Of a stretch of 64,000 nucleotides of DNA, positions 1 through 8,847 are shown piece after piece. The stretch is from Streptomyces sp. ALI-76-A (GTDB taxonomy: Bacteria; Actinomycetota; Actinomycetes; Streptomycetales; Streptomycetaceae), in NCBI RefSeq assembly GCF_030287445.1, contig NZ_JASVWB010000004.1:372001-436000 (forward strand), given 5' to 3'. The notes beneath the pieces were generated by a model. That model was not told the DNA's origin, made no database searches, and saw only the letters and a list, made by a program, of their open reading frames with translations. Numbering within the stretch: the stretch's first letter is position 1; each line of letters opens with the position of its first letter. Both the position numbers and the translations under genes were made by a program.

Positions 1-391
1 GGTCGAAGCGTTCCAGGAGTTCGGCGGTGGTGCGGCGGCCCTGGGCGCGGGTGAGGTGGTGCAGGTCCGCCATGAGGAGCATGTTCTCCTCGCCGGTGAT
101 CAGGCCGTCGACGGCGGAGAACTGCCCGGTGACGCCGATCGTGGCCCGCACCGTGTGCGCGTCGGTGGCCAGGTCGTGACCGCCGACGTGCAGGTCTCCG
201 GCGTCGGCGGTGATCAGCGTGGACAGGATCTTGACCACGGTGGTCTTGCCGGCGCCGTTCGGACCGAGCAGCGCGAACACCGTTCCGGACGGCACCGCCA
301 GGTCGATGCCGTCGAGGACCGTCTTGTCCGCGTAGGCCTTGCGCAGTCCCCTGGCCGCGATGGCAAGTGAGGGCGATGTCGTTGTCGTCAT
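1..391 (-). CDS. ABC transporter ATP-binding protein, DrrA-like (3' end outside window)
   Basis: This is the N-terminal 130 residues of an ATPase of the daunorubicin-resistance DrrA family, which energises small two-component drug or lipid exporters at the membrane. The Walker A motif GPNGAGKTT is at residues 43-51 and the Q-loop stretch IGVTGQFSAVD at about residues 85-95 has the wording typical of DrrA proteins. The gene starts at the ATG complementary to 389-391 and leaves the window before the signature and Walker B motifs. The partner permease would normally follow downstream, outside the window. The family is certain; the substrate is unknown. Confidence 0.9.
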   Translation of the reverse strand, partial: MTTTTSPSLAIAARGLRKAYADKTVLDGIDLAVPSGTVFALLGPNGAGKTTVVKILSTLITADAGDLHVGGHDLATDAHTVRATIGVTGQFSAVDGLITGEENMLLMADLHHLTRAQGRRTTAELLERFD

Positions 392-420
392 GCCGCAGAG
401 GTTGCGGCAGGGCGCATTCA

Positions 421-459
421 ACGCGGTTTCACGCTGGTTTCAGTGCCCTGGAACCGCGT
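421..459. promoter_or_regulatory. Inverted repeat upstream of the DrrA-like gene
   Basis: Perfect 8-bp arms ACGCGGTT (421-428) and AACCGCGT (452-459) lie about 30-70 bp upstream of the DrrA-like start codon, with two copies of GGTTTCA between them. The position and symmetry fit an operator for a TetR- or MarR-type repressor, but no such regulator gene is visible in the window, so this is only a candidate. Confidence 0.35.
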
Positions 460-644
460 GACGGAGGCGATGACCTGGCTGCCGCCCTGCCGCCCTGCCG
501 CCCCTGTCGGTCTGCCGCCCTCCCACCTGTCACTGCCGGTGCGCGGCCGTCAGCCCACGGGCGGGCGTGCCGACGTGTGGGCGAGGCAGGTGACCAGACG
601 GTCAGGAATCGAGAAGCCGGGGCCGTCCCGCCGCGCCTAGCGTG

Positions 645-1325
645 ATGGCCATGGAAACCACCGCATCCACCATGTCCCTCGTCTCCGTCACCCTCGAGGT
701 GGCCGATATCGAGGCCGCCCGTCGCTTCTACGCGGCCTTCGGAGTGGACGCGCACCTCCGCCTGCGGGCGTCCGAGGCGCACTCCACCGGGTTCCGCGGC
801 TTCACCCTGGCGCTCACGGTGTCCCGGCCGGCCACCGTCGACAGCTTCCTCGGTGCCGCCGTGGACGCCGGCGCCACGGTGCTCAAGCCCGCCGCGAAGT
901 CGCTGTGGGGCTACGGCGGCGTCGTCCAGGCGCCGGACGGGACGATCTGGAAGGTCGCGACCTCGGAGAAGAAGGACACCGGCCCGGCCACCCGTGAGAT
1001 CGACGAGCTCGTCCTCCTGCTCGGCGTCGAGGACGTGAAGGCCAGCAAGCGGTTCTACGTCGGCCGGGGCCTGACCGTGGGCAAGAGCTTCGGCGGCAAG
1101 TACGCCGAGTTCGCGTCCGGCGGGACCGGTCCCCTCAAGCTGGCGCTGTACAAGCGTCCGGGTCTGGCGAAGGACCTCGGTGTTCCCGCCGACGGCACCG
1201 GTTCCCACCGCGTCGTCCTCGGCGGCACCGCCGGCTCCTTCACCGACCCGGACGGGTTCGCCTGGGAGGCCGCCGAGACGCTCACCTTCGAGCAGTCCAC
1301 GGCGGATGTCTCGCTCGCCGAATGA
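645..1325 (+). CDS. VOC (glyoxalase/bleomycin resistance) family protein, two-domain
   Basis: This protein of about 226 residues carries two vicinal-oxygen-chelate half domains. The first (about residues 8-105) begins with VTLEVADIEAARRFYAAFG and ends with the QAPDGTIWKV strand. The second (about 115-215) begins with ELVLLLGVEDVKASKRFY and ends in FTDPDGFAWE. VOC proteins bind small ligands or catalyse metal-dependent isomerisations and ring openings; no substrate can be assigned. The GTG at 642, ATG at 645 and ATG at 651 are all possible starts and none has a strong ribosome-binding site. It is transcribed away from the DrrA-like gene and converges on the radical SAM gene. Confidence 0.85.
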   Translation: MAMETTASTMSLVSVTLEVADIEAARRFYAAFGVDAHLRLRASEAHSTGFRGFTLALTVSRPATVDSFLGAAVDAGATVLKPAAKSLWGYGGVVQAPDGTIWKVATSEKKDTGPATREIDELVLLLGVEDVKASKRFYVGRGLTVGKSFGGKYAEFASGGTGPLKLALYKRPGLAKDLGVPADGTGSHRVVLGGTAGSFTDPDGFAWEAAETLTFEQSTADVSLAE

Positions 1326-1649
1326 TCGCTACCGAGGGGTAGGGCTGCCCGGGGGCTTGTTCCCCGAGTTCCCCAAGCCCCCGAGTTCCCGGAGTTCCCG
1401 GAGTCGCCCACGCGTTCCTGAGCTGCCGCTGCCGCTGCCGCTGCCGCTGCCGCTGCCGACGAACGCGTCGGCCGGGCGATGTCGGCGGTCCGGTGACCGA
1501 CGGCGGGAGGCTGTATACCGCCTGCCCCTGCTCAGGACGCGCCACCAGGGGTCGGACGGGCACCATCGGCGGTCGCACGACCCGGTCGGGGAGCCGGTGT
1601 GCACCGAGAGACTCTGCGTCCGGCGTCCTGCGCCCGGCGGACAGGCCGG
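1326..1649. repeat. Convergent intergenic region with hexanucleotide repeat
   Basis: This 324-bp gap between converging genes contains no credible gene. It holds six perfect copies of GCTGCC at 1422-1457, preceded by imperfect copies of GAGTTCCCGG at about 1365-1405. Such short tandem repeats usually come from replication slippage; reading frames through them are compositional artefacts. Confidence 0.7.
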
Positions 1650-2843
1650 TCAGAAGGCGTACCGCACGCGCAGCCAGGGGGCGTGGGCGGCGATCAGGTC
1701 GCGGAGGGCGGCGACCGCCTCGGCCTTGACCTGGTTGCGGTAGCGGACGTTGAGGGCGCCGTTCTGGGAGCGCTTGGCCTGCTGGAGGCCGGGCTGCCAC
1801 AGGACCTCCTCGGCGCGGGGGTGCCAGCCCAGGTTGACCTCGTGGAGCTCCCGGTTGTGCGTCAGCATGATCACCTCGGTGGCCGCCTGCCGCTTGACGC
1901 GGTCCGGCAGGACGTCGTCCAGGTGCCGGAGCAGCTCGGCCCAGTCCGCCTGCCACCCGGGGCGCACCACCACGGGGGAGAGGTTGAAGTGCACCTCGTA
2001 ACCGGCGTCCAGGAAGTCGGCGGCCGCGGCGATGCGGTCGGCCACGGGCGAGGTGCGGACGTCCAGCAGCCGGGAGTCGTCCGCGGGCATGAGGGAGAAA
2101 CGGATCCGGGTCCGGCCCCGGGGGTCGAGGGAGAGCAGGTCGGGGTTGACGAACTTCGTGGCGAAGGACGCCTTCGCGGTGGGCCACTGCCGGAAGGCGT
2201 GCACGAGATCCGCGGTGTTGTCGCAGATCAGGGCGTCCACCGAGCAGTCGCCGTTCTCGCCGATGTCGTAGACCCACGCCTCGGGGTCGCACTGGTTCGG
2301 CTCGGCCTTGGGGCCCAGCTTGCCGATGTGGCGGCCCAGGTGGGCGATGATCCGCTCGATGTTGGTGAAGACGGTGATCGGGTTGGCGTATCCCTTGCGG
2401 CGCGGTACGTAGCAGTAGGCGCAGGCCATCGCGCAGCCGTTGGCGGGGCCCGGCGCGATCCAGTCGGCCGACCTGCCGTTGGGGCGGGTGGTGAGGGTCT
2501 TCTTCTCGCCCAGGACGAGCGTCTCGCCCTTGACGCGCACCCATCGCTCGACGTTGCCCTCGTTGCCGTGCAGCCCGGGGATGCGCCAGTGCGAGTCCAC
2601 CTCGACGACCCGGGCGTCCGGGAAACGCGCGATGACCTGCCGGCCACGGGGGGATGCGGCGGCCGCGGGTTCCGCGTGGATCTCGCGTACGGGCAGCAGG
2701 CGGCGGGCGGCGGGGGAGTCCCGGAAGAACGGGCCTGTGGCGGCCGACCCGGCCGGGGGCGCGGCGGAGTCACCGGTGCCGAGGGCGTCGAGACCGAACA
2801 GGGCGTCGGAGCCGTCGTCCGGTGTGGCGGACGGGTGGGGCAT
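1650..2843 (-). CDS. Radical SAM protein, spore photoproduct lyase family (Rv2578c-like)
   Basis: This 397-residue protein belongs to the SPL-like radical SAM family widespread in actinobacteria. The iron-sulfur/SAM motif is CxxxCxxC with cysteines at residues 137, 141 and 144 (CAMACAYC). It is preceded by a conserved block around VERWVRVKGETL and followed by VYDIGENGDCSVDALICDNT. True spore photoproduct lyase reverses a UV thymine lesion with a 5'-deoxyadenosyl radical. Whether this non-Bacillus relative repairs DNA is not established. I chose the ATG at 2843 because homologues begin near there; an in-frame extension to 2969 looks non-coding. Confidence 0.88.
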   Translation of the reverse strand: MPHPSATPDDGSDALFGLDALGTGDSAAPPAGSAATGPFFRDSPAARRLLPVREIHAEPAAAASPRGRQVIARFPDARVVEVDSHWRIPGLHGNEGNVERWVRVKGETLVLGEKKTLTTRPNGRSADWIAPGPANGCAMACAYCYVPRRKGYANPITVFTNIERIIAHLGRHIGKLGPKAEPNQCDPEAWVYDIGENGDCSVDALICDNTADLVHAFRQWPTAKASFATKFVNPDLLSLDPRGRTRIRFSLMPADDSRLLDVRTSPVADRIAAAADFLDAGYEVHFNLSPVVVRPGWQADWAELLRHLDDVLPDRVKRQAATEVIMLTHNRELHEVNLGWHPRAEEVLWQPGLQQAKRSQNGALNVRYRNQVKAEAVAALRDLIAAHAPWLRVRYAF

Positions 2844-3233
2844 GGCTGCTCCGGGGCGGATGAGGCGGTGAGGTGTGCACAAAACGGGACGTTCCACTGT
2901 ACGTGCACAGGCGACCGCTCGGTAACTCGCTCCCGTGCGGGTGACTCGCTCCTGCGCGGGTGGGCTCATGGGCTCACGGGCCCAAGCCTCGGCGGACAGC
3001 AGACAGCAGACAGCGGACTCGAAGGTCTCTGTGGACAGCGGACAGCGGACTCGAAGGTCCCTGGGGGACGGTCGCGCATCGGCCGCGCGCGAAGGGCAAG
3101 GGCGGCGGCACGCGGTCGGTCGGGCGTCTTCTGGTCCCAGGACAAGAACGCTCCGTTCGCCGGCGTGGCTGCGGGGCCGTTCACCTACGAGTAATCAGGG
3201 CTGAGCGGAGTCGGCCCCCGACCCGTTCGCGGT
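2844..3233. repeat. Intergenic region with a 19-bp direct repeat
   Basis: This gap of 390 bp lies between the radical SAM gene and the kinase gene. A 19-bp sequence beginning GACAGCGGACTCG occurs at 3009-3027 and again at 3041-3059, with smaller CAGACAG units just before the first copy. I see no gene. The promoter of the radical SAM gene should lie at its left edge. Confidence 0.6.
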
Positions 3234-4757
3234 TCAGCGTTCTGCGGCGCTCTTCCCGACGCCCTTCTGTTGGGCCTTCTTCTCGGCGTTCTCCGCCTTC
3301 TCCGCCTGGCCGGGCGGTCGTTGCGGGGTCTCGGCCGTCGTGCCGCCCCGCGTTGCGCCGACTGTCTCCTTCTCGCTCGACGCGGCCCGTCCCTTCTCCG
3401 CGGCGGAGCGCTGTGTGGCCGCGTCGATGGCGGACTCGCGGTTCGGGCCGCGGAAAGGGGAAGCGCCGCTCTGCCCGGATGTGCCGTCCGCGAGCGTGTC
3501 GGCAGAGGTGTTGTGGCCGGAGGACGGCGCCGCCGCAGAGGTCGGGGCCGCCTGCTTCTGTTCCGCGCTGCCGGGAGGATCGGGCTCTCCGGCAGGGGCA
3601 CTGGTGGCCCTGGGTGTGCTTCGGTCGTTGCCCTGTGGCGCGGCGGTGTCGGTGACGGAGAGGGCGGTTGCCATGACAGCGGCGAGAGCGACGGTCGCGC
3701 CGGCCACCAGGGTGCGCCCCCGCGCGGGCGTGGTGCGGGGAGCGGCCTGACCTCCGTCGGGCAGCGGATTCCTGTGCGTCCGGTGGGCAGCCGTCTGTGA
3801 CGGTGCGTGGCCGGCGACGAGACTCGTGGCGGGCGCGGCGGGGCCGGCTTCGCCGCGGGCTTGCAGGGAAGTGCCGGCTTCGGCACGTGCTTGCACAGCT
3901 TGCACAGAAGGGCTGACTTCGGTGCGGGCTGTGTCGGTCAGCGCCGCCAATGCGCGGGCGCAGTCACGGGCTGTCGGGCGGTCCTGCTCGTCCAGGGATG
4001 TCATGTCCCGTAGCAGGTCGGCCAGTTGTTCCGGCAGGGGGTGGGGCAGGAGGGGCGGGCGGTGCAGCCGGGCGATCGCGGCTTCGAGGGGGCCGCCGTC
4101 GTACTCGAGCCTTCCCGTGAGGCATTCGAGGAGCACCAGGCCGAGGGCGTAGATGTCGGCGGCCCGGCCGACCGGACGGCCGAGGACCTGCTCGGGTGAG
4201 AGGTAGGCGGCGGTGCCGATGAGTATGCCGGTGGCGGTGCGGGTGGTGGCGTCCAGCATTCGGGAGATGCCGAAGTCGCTCAGGTAGGGGCGGGAGGACG
4301 CGTCCAGGAGAATGTTGGACGGCTTCACGTCCCGGTGGACGACTCCTGCCTCGTGGGCGTGGTCCAGCGCGTCAGCGAGGTCCGCGCCGAGTGCGGCAGT
4401 CGCTCTCGGGGACAGGGGGCTCTCGGCGATACGGCGCCTCAGCGTCGTGCCTTCGATCAGTTGCATGACCAGGAAGACGCGGCCGTTGTGCTGTCCGGCG
4501 TCGTAGGCGGTGACAAGTCCGGGGTGGTGCAGCCGGGCCAGGATCACCGCTTCGCTGTGTACGTTCTCCTCGATGTCGACGCCGGTGTCGGGCCGGAAGA
4601 CCTTGACCGCCACCGGTCGCCGCAACCGCAGATCGAACCCTCGATGGACATCGGCGGCGCCGCCCGAACCGAGACGTTCGTCCAGACGGTACCGGCCGCT
4701 CAGCACCTCGGCGGAACACCGGGAAGCCATCGCCCGAGCCGACTCACGAAGCCGCAT
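3234..4757 (-). CDS. Membrane serine/threonine protein kinase
   Basis: This 507-residue Hanks-type kinase has its catalytic domain at about residues 20-275. The glycine loop GSGGAADVHRG (30-40), catalytic lysine K52 in VAVKVF, HRDVKPSN (141-148) and DFG (161-163) are intact, so it should be active. A Ser/Ala/Thr-rich juxtamembrane segment leads to one transmembrane helix at about 348-368. The extracellular part is a charged, Glu/Lys/Ala-rich tail without PASTA repeats or another recognised sensor domain. The ATG at 4757 follows GGGGAGAGGGT, a good ribosome-binding site. Signal and substrates are unknown. Confidence 0.93.
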   Translation of the reverse strand: MRLRESARAMASRCSAEVLSGRYRLDERLGSGGAADVHRGFDLRLRRPVAVKVFRPDTGVDIEENVHSEAVILARLHHPGLVTAYDAGQHNGRVFLVMQLIEGTTLRRRIAESPLSPRATAALGADLADALDHAHEAGVVHRDVKPSNILLDASSRPYLSDFGISRMLDATTRTATGILIGTAAYLSPEQVLGRPVGRAADIYALGLVLLECLTGRLEYDGGPLEAAIARLHRPPLLPHPLPEQLADLLRDMTSLDEQDRPTARDCARALAALTDTARTEVSPSVQAVQARAEAGTSLQARGEAGPAAPATSLVAGHAPSQTAAHRTHRNPLPDGGQAAPRTTPARGRTLVAGATVALAAVMATALSVTDTAAPQGNDRSTPRATSAPAGEPDPPGSAEQKQAAPTSAAAPSSGHNTSADTLADGTSGQSGASPFRGPNRESAIDAATQRSAAEKGRAASSEKETVGATRGGTTAETPQRPPGQAEKAENAEKKAQQKGVGKSAAER

Positions 4758-5205
4758 ACCCTCTCCCCTTGCATCGAGGGACGAATCGTCCCTGGCGAGC
4801 CGTGGCCGACGCGCCGCCGGACGCAGGTACCCACGAGGAGCGGGAATAGCCCCACGTTCTCGCAGGCAGAGGCACCTCGGGCTGACGGGCCGACGGAGGG
4901 TGGGCAGTTGGCTGGGCGGGCGTCGATGGCGGTGAACGGGGGCGAACGTCGAGGGCTGTGAACGGGCGAACGGGCCGAACGAGGGCCGGGACCGCGTACA
5001 TGTAAGCGTCCAGCGTTCACGTTCTTATCCACCACCTTCATGCATGTCGGTCGCCGGGTAGGTCACGTCGACGGCTACTAGGGATGCCGGAGGTAGGTGC
5101 CAAGGGCCGTCCAAGGGCGGGTTCCGTCCGAGAACAGGTCGCTCTGCCGCGTGGGGCTCCGGAGAGTCGACGTTCGAGCATGTGAACTCAATCCTGCCGG
5201 AACTC

Positions 5206-5257
5206 TTGCCAGTCCAGGTGGGGCGGCCTATCGTCTGGCGCCAGAGAAAGCGCTTTC
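5206..5257 (+). promoter_or_regulatory. Candidate promoter with LacI-type operator
   Basis: TTGCCA (5206-5211) and TATCGT (5229-5234) are separated by exactly 17 bp, a good match to a vegetative sigma promoter. The perfect 12-bp palindrome GAAAGCGCTTTC (5246-5257) follows at about +5 to +17. The central CG and its symmetry are typical of LacI-family catabolite operators in Streptomyces. If it drives the pectate lyase gene, the leader would be about 640 nt long. Confidence 0.5.
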
Positions 5258-5500
5258 CCGACGTCTCGGGAGCGCGAAGACCCAACCGTTGCGGGGGCCG
5301 CCGCGACGTGTGCACGAGCCGCCGACGATCCGCCGTGTCGAGATCTCCTGATGTCGATGCGGCAGGGGAACGAAGGGTGCACATCATGACGCACACGTGT
5401 CGCACAAACCGTGGAGTCCTCAGAGGTGACGGTTCCGCGGCGTCCCGCCGGCCGGAGTGCCGGATCCGTCGGTCGCCCTGAGCGATCGGCGCGTGCGGTC

Positions 5501-5567
5501 GATCCACAGGACGGGTCCGTCCGCTGACGAAGAGCCGATCCACAGGACGGGTCCGTCCGCTGACGAA
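5501..5567 (+). repeat. Tandem 31-bp direct repeat
   Basis: Two perfect 31-bp copies, 5501-5531 and 5537-5567, have a 36-bp period. Each begins GATCCACAGGACGGG. They lie in the presumed leader of the pectate lyase gene. They may be a regulatory duplication or simple slippage. Confidence 0.8.
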
Positions 5568-5887
5568 CGGCCCGGCGCCCCACCTCCGCAGGCCGGCGAT
5601 CCATCCGGTGCTCCAGTCGGTGATCCATCTTCCCGCCGAATGTGACACCCGCCTGACCTCGTGCCCGTCCGGCGGCCCCCGGACGGTGTGCGCGGCTGCC
5701 GGACGTGTGCGCGTCCGCCGGTGTGTGCTGCGCCGGCTTCAAGTGTCCGTACGCAAACGCGCCGAGAGTGCACCGAATCAGCGGACCGGCGCATCGACAG
5801 ACCGGCGACATCAGCAGGCCCACGGATCACAGACCGACGAAATCGCTGAACGACGAATCAACACACATGGTGAATCAGGAGAAGATG

Positions 5888-7450
5888 ATGAGACGAACTG
5901 TCGCACTGCGGCTGTCCGCGGCGTCGGCCGCGATAGCCCTGGCGTCCGCGGCCGGGATTGTCCTGTCGATGCCGGAGGAGGCGTCGGCGGCCACCGGCAG
6001 CGCCACCGGCTACGCGACCCAGAACGGTGGCACCACCGGCGGAGCGGGCGGACAGACGGTGCGTGCCACCACGGGCACGGCGATCCACGCGGCTCTGTGC
6101 TCCAGGGCCAGCAGCAGTACGCCGATCGTCATCCAGGTCGAGGGGACCATCAACCACGGCAACACCACGAAGGTGTCGGGCGCCAGCTGCAACACGGCCG
6201 CCGGTGTGATCGAGCTCAAGCAGATCAGCAACGTCACGATCGTCGGCGTCGGCAGTGGAGCCGTCTTCGACCAACTGGGCATCCACATCCGGGAGTCCCG
6301 CAACATCATCATCCAGAACGTGACGGTCCGGAACGTGAAGAAGTCCGGCTCGCCCACGTCCAACGGCGGCGACGCGATCGGGATGGAGAGCGACGTCCGC
6401 AACGTCTGGGTCGACCACGCCACCCTGGAGGCGTCGGGCGGGGAGTCCGAAGGATTCGACGGCCTCTTCGACATGAAGGACAACACGCAGTACGTGACGC
6501 TGTCCTACAGCAAGCTCCGCAACTCCGGCCGGGGCGGTCTCATCGGGTCCAGTGAGAGTGACGTCTCCAACGGCTACGTCACCTTCCACCACAACCTCTA
6601 CCAGAACATCGACTCCCGGGCGCCCCTGCTGCGCGGCGGCACGGCCCACATCTACAACAACCACTACGTGAGCCTGAACGAGTCCGGCATCAACTCCCGT
6701 GCCGGGGCGAAGGCGAAGGTGGACAACAACTACTTCGAGGACTCCAAGGACGTCCTCGGCACCTTCTACACCGACCAGGCCGGCTACTGGCAGGTCAGCG
6801 GCAACGTCTTCGACAACGTGACCTGGTCCAGCCCCGGGTCCGAGAACAGGCCGGCCGGTCCCAACCCGCAGTCGAACACCACGGTCAGCATCCCCTACTC
6901 CTACGCGCTCGACGCCGCCTCCTGCGTACCGGGCGTCGTCAGCCGCACGGCGGGCGCCGGCACCGGCCTCCAGGTGTCGAACGGCAACTGCGCGCCCACG
7001 AGCCCGACGGCGAGCCCGACCACTACGCCGCCGACGACTCCCACCCCCACCCCCACCCCCACTCCCACGCCGACCCCGACCCAGCCCGGCGGCACGAACC
7101 TCAGTCTCGGAGCCGGCGCCGACGGCTCCAGCAAGGCCAGTGGCACCAGTTACGGCAATGTCCGTGACGGTGACCTGAACACCTACTGGTCCCCGGCCGG
7201 CGCGACCGGCTCCGTCTCCGTCAAGTGGGGTGCCGCCACCACGGTTTCCCGCGTCAACATCAAGGAGGCGTCCGGATCCGTCGGGAGCATCGGCTCGTGG
7301 AGGGTCCTCAACGCCGACAACGGTGCCGTCCTGGCCTCGGGCAGCGGAGCGGGCCTCATCGGCTTCCCGCAGACCTCACTCAGCAAGGTCACCTTCGAGA
7401 TCACCGGTTCGACCGGTACGCCGAAGGTGGCCGAGTTCGAGACCTACTAG
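5888..7450 (+). CDS. Secreted pectate lyase (PL1) with C-terminal discoidin-like domain
   Basis: This 520-residue enzyme cleaves polygalacturonate by beta-elimination outside the cell. Residues 1-35 form a signal peptide ending ASA. The parallel beta-helix PL1 domain spans about 40-350. It carries VWVDHATLEA, FDGLFDMKD and YVTFHHNLYQNIDSRAPLLR, which holds the family's Ca-binding and catalytic arginine region. A Thr/Pro linker (nt about 7000-7085) joins a C-terminal domain of about 120 residues. That domain contains GNVRDGDLNTYWSP and resembles F5/8-type carbohydrate-binding modules. The ATG at 5888 has AGGAG six bases upstream; the ATG at 5885 is an alternative. A LacI-type operator far upstream suggests sugar control. 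Confidence 0.93.
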   Translation: MRRTVALRLSAASAAIALASAAGIVLSMPEEASAATGSATGYATQNGGTTGGAGGQTVRATTGTAIHAALCSRASSSTPIVIQVEGTINHGNTTKVSGASCNTAAGVIELKQISNVTIVGVGSGAVFDQLGIHIRESRNIIIQNVTVRNVKKSGSPTSNGGDAIGMESDVRNVWVDHATLEASGGESEGFDGLFDMKDNTQYVTLSYSKLRNSGRGGLIGSSESDVSNGYVTFHHNLYQNIDSRAPLLRGGTAHIYNNHYVSLNESGINSRAGAKAKVDNNYFEDSKDVLGTFYTDQAGYWQVSGNVFDNVTWSSPGSENRPAGPNPQSNTTVSIPYSYALDAASCVPGVVSRTAGAGTGLQVSNGNCAPTSPTASPTTTPPTTPTPTPTPTPTPTPTQPGGTNLSLGAGADGSSKASGTSYGNVRDGDLNTYWSPAGATGSVSVKWGAATTVSRVNIKEASGSVGSIGSWRVLNADNGAVLASGSGAGLIGFPQTSLSKVTFEITGSTGTPKVAEFETY

Positions 7451-7638
7451 TCCGCCCGGTGGCCGCGCTCGGCAACGGCCAGGACTACCAGCTGGCCGCG
7501 GTCCACAGCGGCAAGTGCGTCGAGGTCAGCCAGATCTCGACCACACCTGGCGCGGCCGTCCACCAGTGGACCTGCGACGCCGCGAGCGCGCTGACCACCA
7601 AGAGGAACCAGGTCTGGCGCCTGCTCGGCCTGGTCTGA
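7451..7638 (+). pseudogene. Ricin-type lectin (CBM13) C-terminal remnant
   Basis: Immediately after the pectate lyase stop, a different frame encodes YQLAAVHSGKCVEVSQ, then VHQWTC, then NQVWRLLG, and ends at the TGA at 7636-7638. These are the repeat signatures of a ricin B-type carbohydrate-binding module (QxW and KCVEV blocks). There is no start codon or upstream domain of its own. It looks like the tail of a secreted hydrolase left by a deletion or recombination next to the pectate lyase gene. Confidence 0.7.
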
Positions 7639-7652
7639 CGCACGACCCCGTG

Positions 7653-7677
7653 GCCTCCCCGCCACAGCCGGGGAGGC
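7653..7677. terminator. Stem-loop terminator between converging genes
   Basis: A perfect 9-bp stem, GCCTCCCCG (7653-7661) pairing with CGGGGAGGC (7669-7677), has a 7-nt loop. It lies between the pectate lyase region and the converging aldo/keto reductase gene, so it can serve both. As is common in Streptomyces there is no U-tract. Confidence 0.65.
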
Positions 7678-7726
7678 GACGGCCTACTTCACGCCGCCCA
7701 CCCGACACGACGGCTCCGGGACCGGG

Positions 7727-8578
7727 TCAGGCGTCCAGGCGGTGGCCGCCGAGCCGCTCGACCATGGCGGGGTCTCGGTGGTCGAAGAAGAGCGACGATC
7801 CGGTGTCGAGGGTGGCGACGGCCGCCATCTGGTCGTCGGTGAGCTCGAAGTCGAAGATGTCGATGTTCTCGGCCATGCGCTCGGCGCGGACGGACTTGGG
7901 GATGGCGACGACGCCACGCTGGATGAGCCAGCGGAGCACGACCTGGGCGACCGACTTGCCGTGCGCGAGGCCGATGTCCCTCAGCACCGGGGTGGTGAAC
8001 AGGTCGTTCCTGCCTTCGGCGAAGCCGCCCCAGGACTGGATCTGTACGCCCCGCTCGCGCATGAGGTCCTGGTCGGCGGTGCGCTGGAAGAAGGGGTGGG
8101 TCTCGATCTGGTTGACCGCGGGCGTGATCTCGTTGTTGACGATCGGGTCGACGAGTCGGTCGGGGTGGAAGTTGGCGACGCCGATCGCCTTGGCGAGCCC
8201 TTCGCGGTTCAGACTCTCCATGGCGTGCCACTGGCCGTGGACGTCACCATAGGGCTGGTGGATCAGGTACAGGTCGACGTGGTCCAGACCGAGCCTGGCC
8301 AGCGAGGTCTCGAACGCGCGCCGGGTGTTGTCCCGGGCCGGGGCGTCCTGGACCCACAGCTTCGTGGTGACGAACAGGTCCGCACGCGGGATGCCGCTGG
8401 TCTTGATCGCCCGGCCGACGGCCTCCTCGTTCCCGTAGGCGGCGGCGGTGTCCAGCAGACGGTAACCGGCGGCCAGGGCCTCGGTGACGGCCCGTTCGGT
8501 GTCCTCCGGCGGGATCTGGTACACGCCGAAGCCGAGGATCGGCATCACGACGCCGTTGTTCAGGGTGACGTACTCCAT
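7727..8578 (-). CDS. Aldo/keto reductase
   Basis: This 283-residue NADPH-dependent oxidoreductase is of the 2,5-diketo-D-gluconate reductase-like AKR subfamily. It has the catalytic tetrad D43, Y48 ([11 protein letters not shown]), K73 (TTKLW) and H107 (LYLIHQP). The cofactor-binding stretch [14 protein letters not shown] is near the C-terminus. It is a cytoplasmic TIM barrel of normal length. It stands alone between two oppositely organised loci, so the physiological carbonyl substrate is unknown. Confidence 0.93.
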   Translation of the reverse strand: MEYVTLNNGVVMPILGFGVYQIPPEDTERAVTEALAAGYRLLDTAAAYGNEEAVGRAIKTSGIPRADLFVTTKLWVQDAPARDNTRRAFETSLARLGLDHVDLYLIHQPYGDVHGQWHAMESLNREGLAKAIGVANFHPDRLVDPIVNNEITPAVNQIETHPFFQRTADQDLMRERGVQIQSWGGFAEGRNDLFTTPVLRDIGLAHGKSVAQVVLRWLIQRGVVAIPKSVRAERMAENIDIFDFELTDDQMAAVATLDTGSSLFFDHRDPAMVERLGGHRLDA

Positions 8579-8847
8579 GGTGGTTACCTTCCGGCATTGG
8601 AGAGGGGGAGGGGTGAGGGGAGCGACCGGGTGGGGTTCCCGGTGGCCCGCGGTCGGGTTCCGGTAGTCGGTGTTGGTGGGTCGGCGACGCGCACGCCTCC
8701 GAGGCCGTGCATCTGCCTCACTACCCCGGACGGGCGGTCAGCGCGCTGCCTGTGGGCTGTCCGCCGCCTCCTCCCCTGTGGACCAGGCGAACTCGTCCCG
8801 GCGGACCGGGCGATCTCGCCGGGCGGACCAGGGGCCTCGCCCGGCGG

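Larger units (their letters stand above)
4758..5887. other. Long intergenic region upstream of pectate lyase
   Basis: About 1.1 kb lies between the divergent kinase and pectate lyase genes. No open frame here resembles a protein. It contains a well-spaced promoter (5206-5234), a LacI-type palindrome (5246-5257) and a tandem direct repeat (5501-5567). A short frame starting at the ATG at 5387 behind GGGAACGAAGGG could encode a leader peptide of about 31 residues, but nothing else supports it. Confidence 0.6.

Noticed and set aside
2878..2915. Possible SOS/LexA box upstream of the radical SAM gene
   Set aside because: The GAAC...GTT arrangement there does not match the GAAC-N4-GTTC consensus.
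5387..5481. Short leader-peptide ORF of about 31 codons upstream of pectate lyase
   Set aside because: It has a purine-rich sequence upstream but no family resemblance, coupling or conservation evidence.
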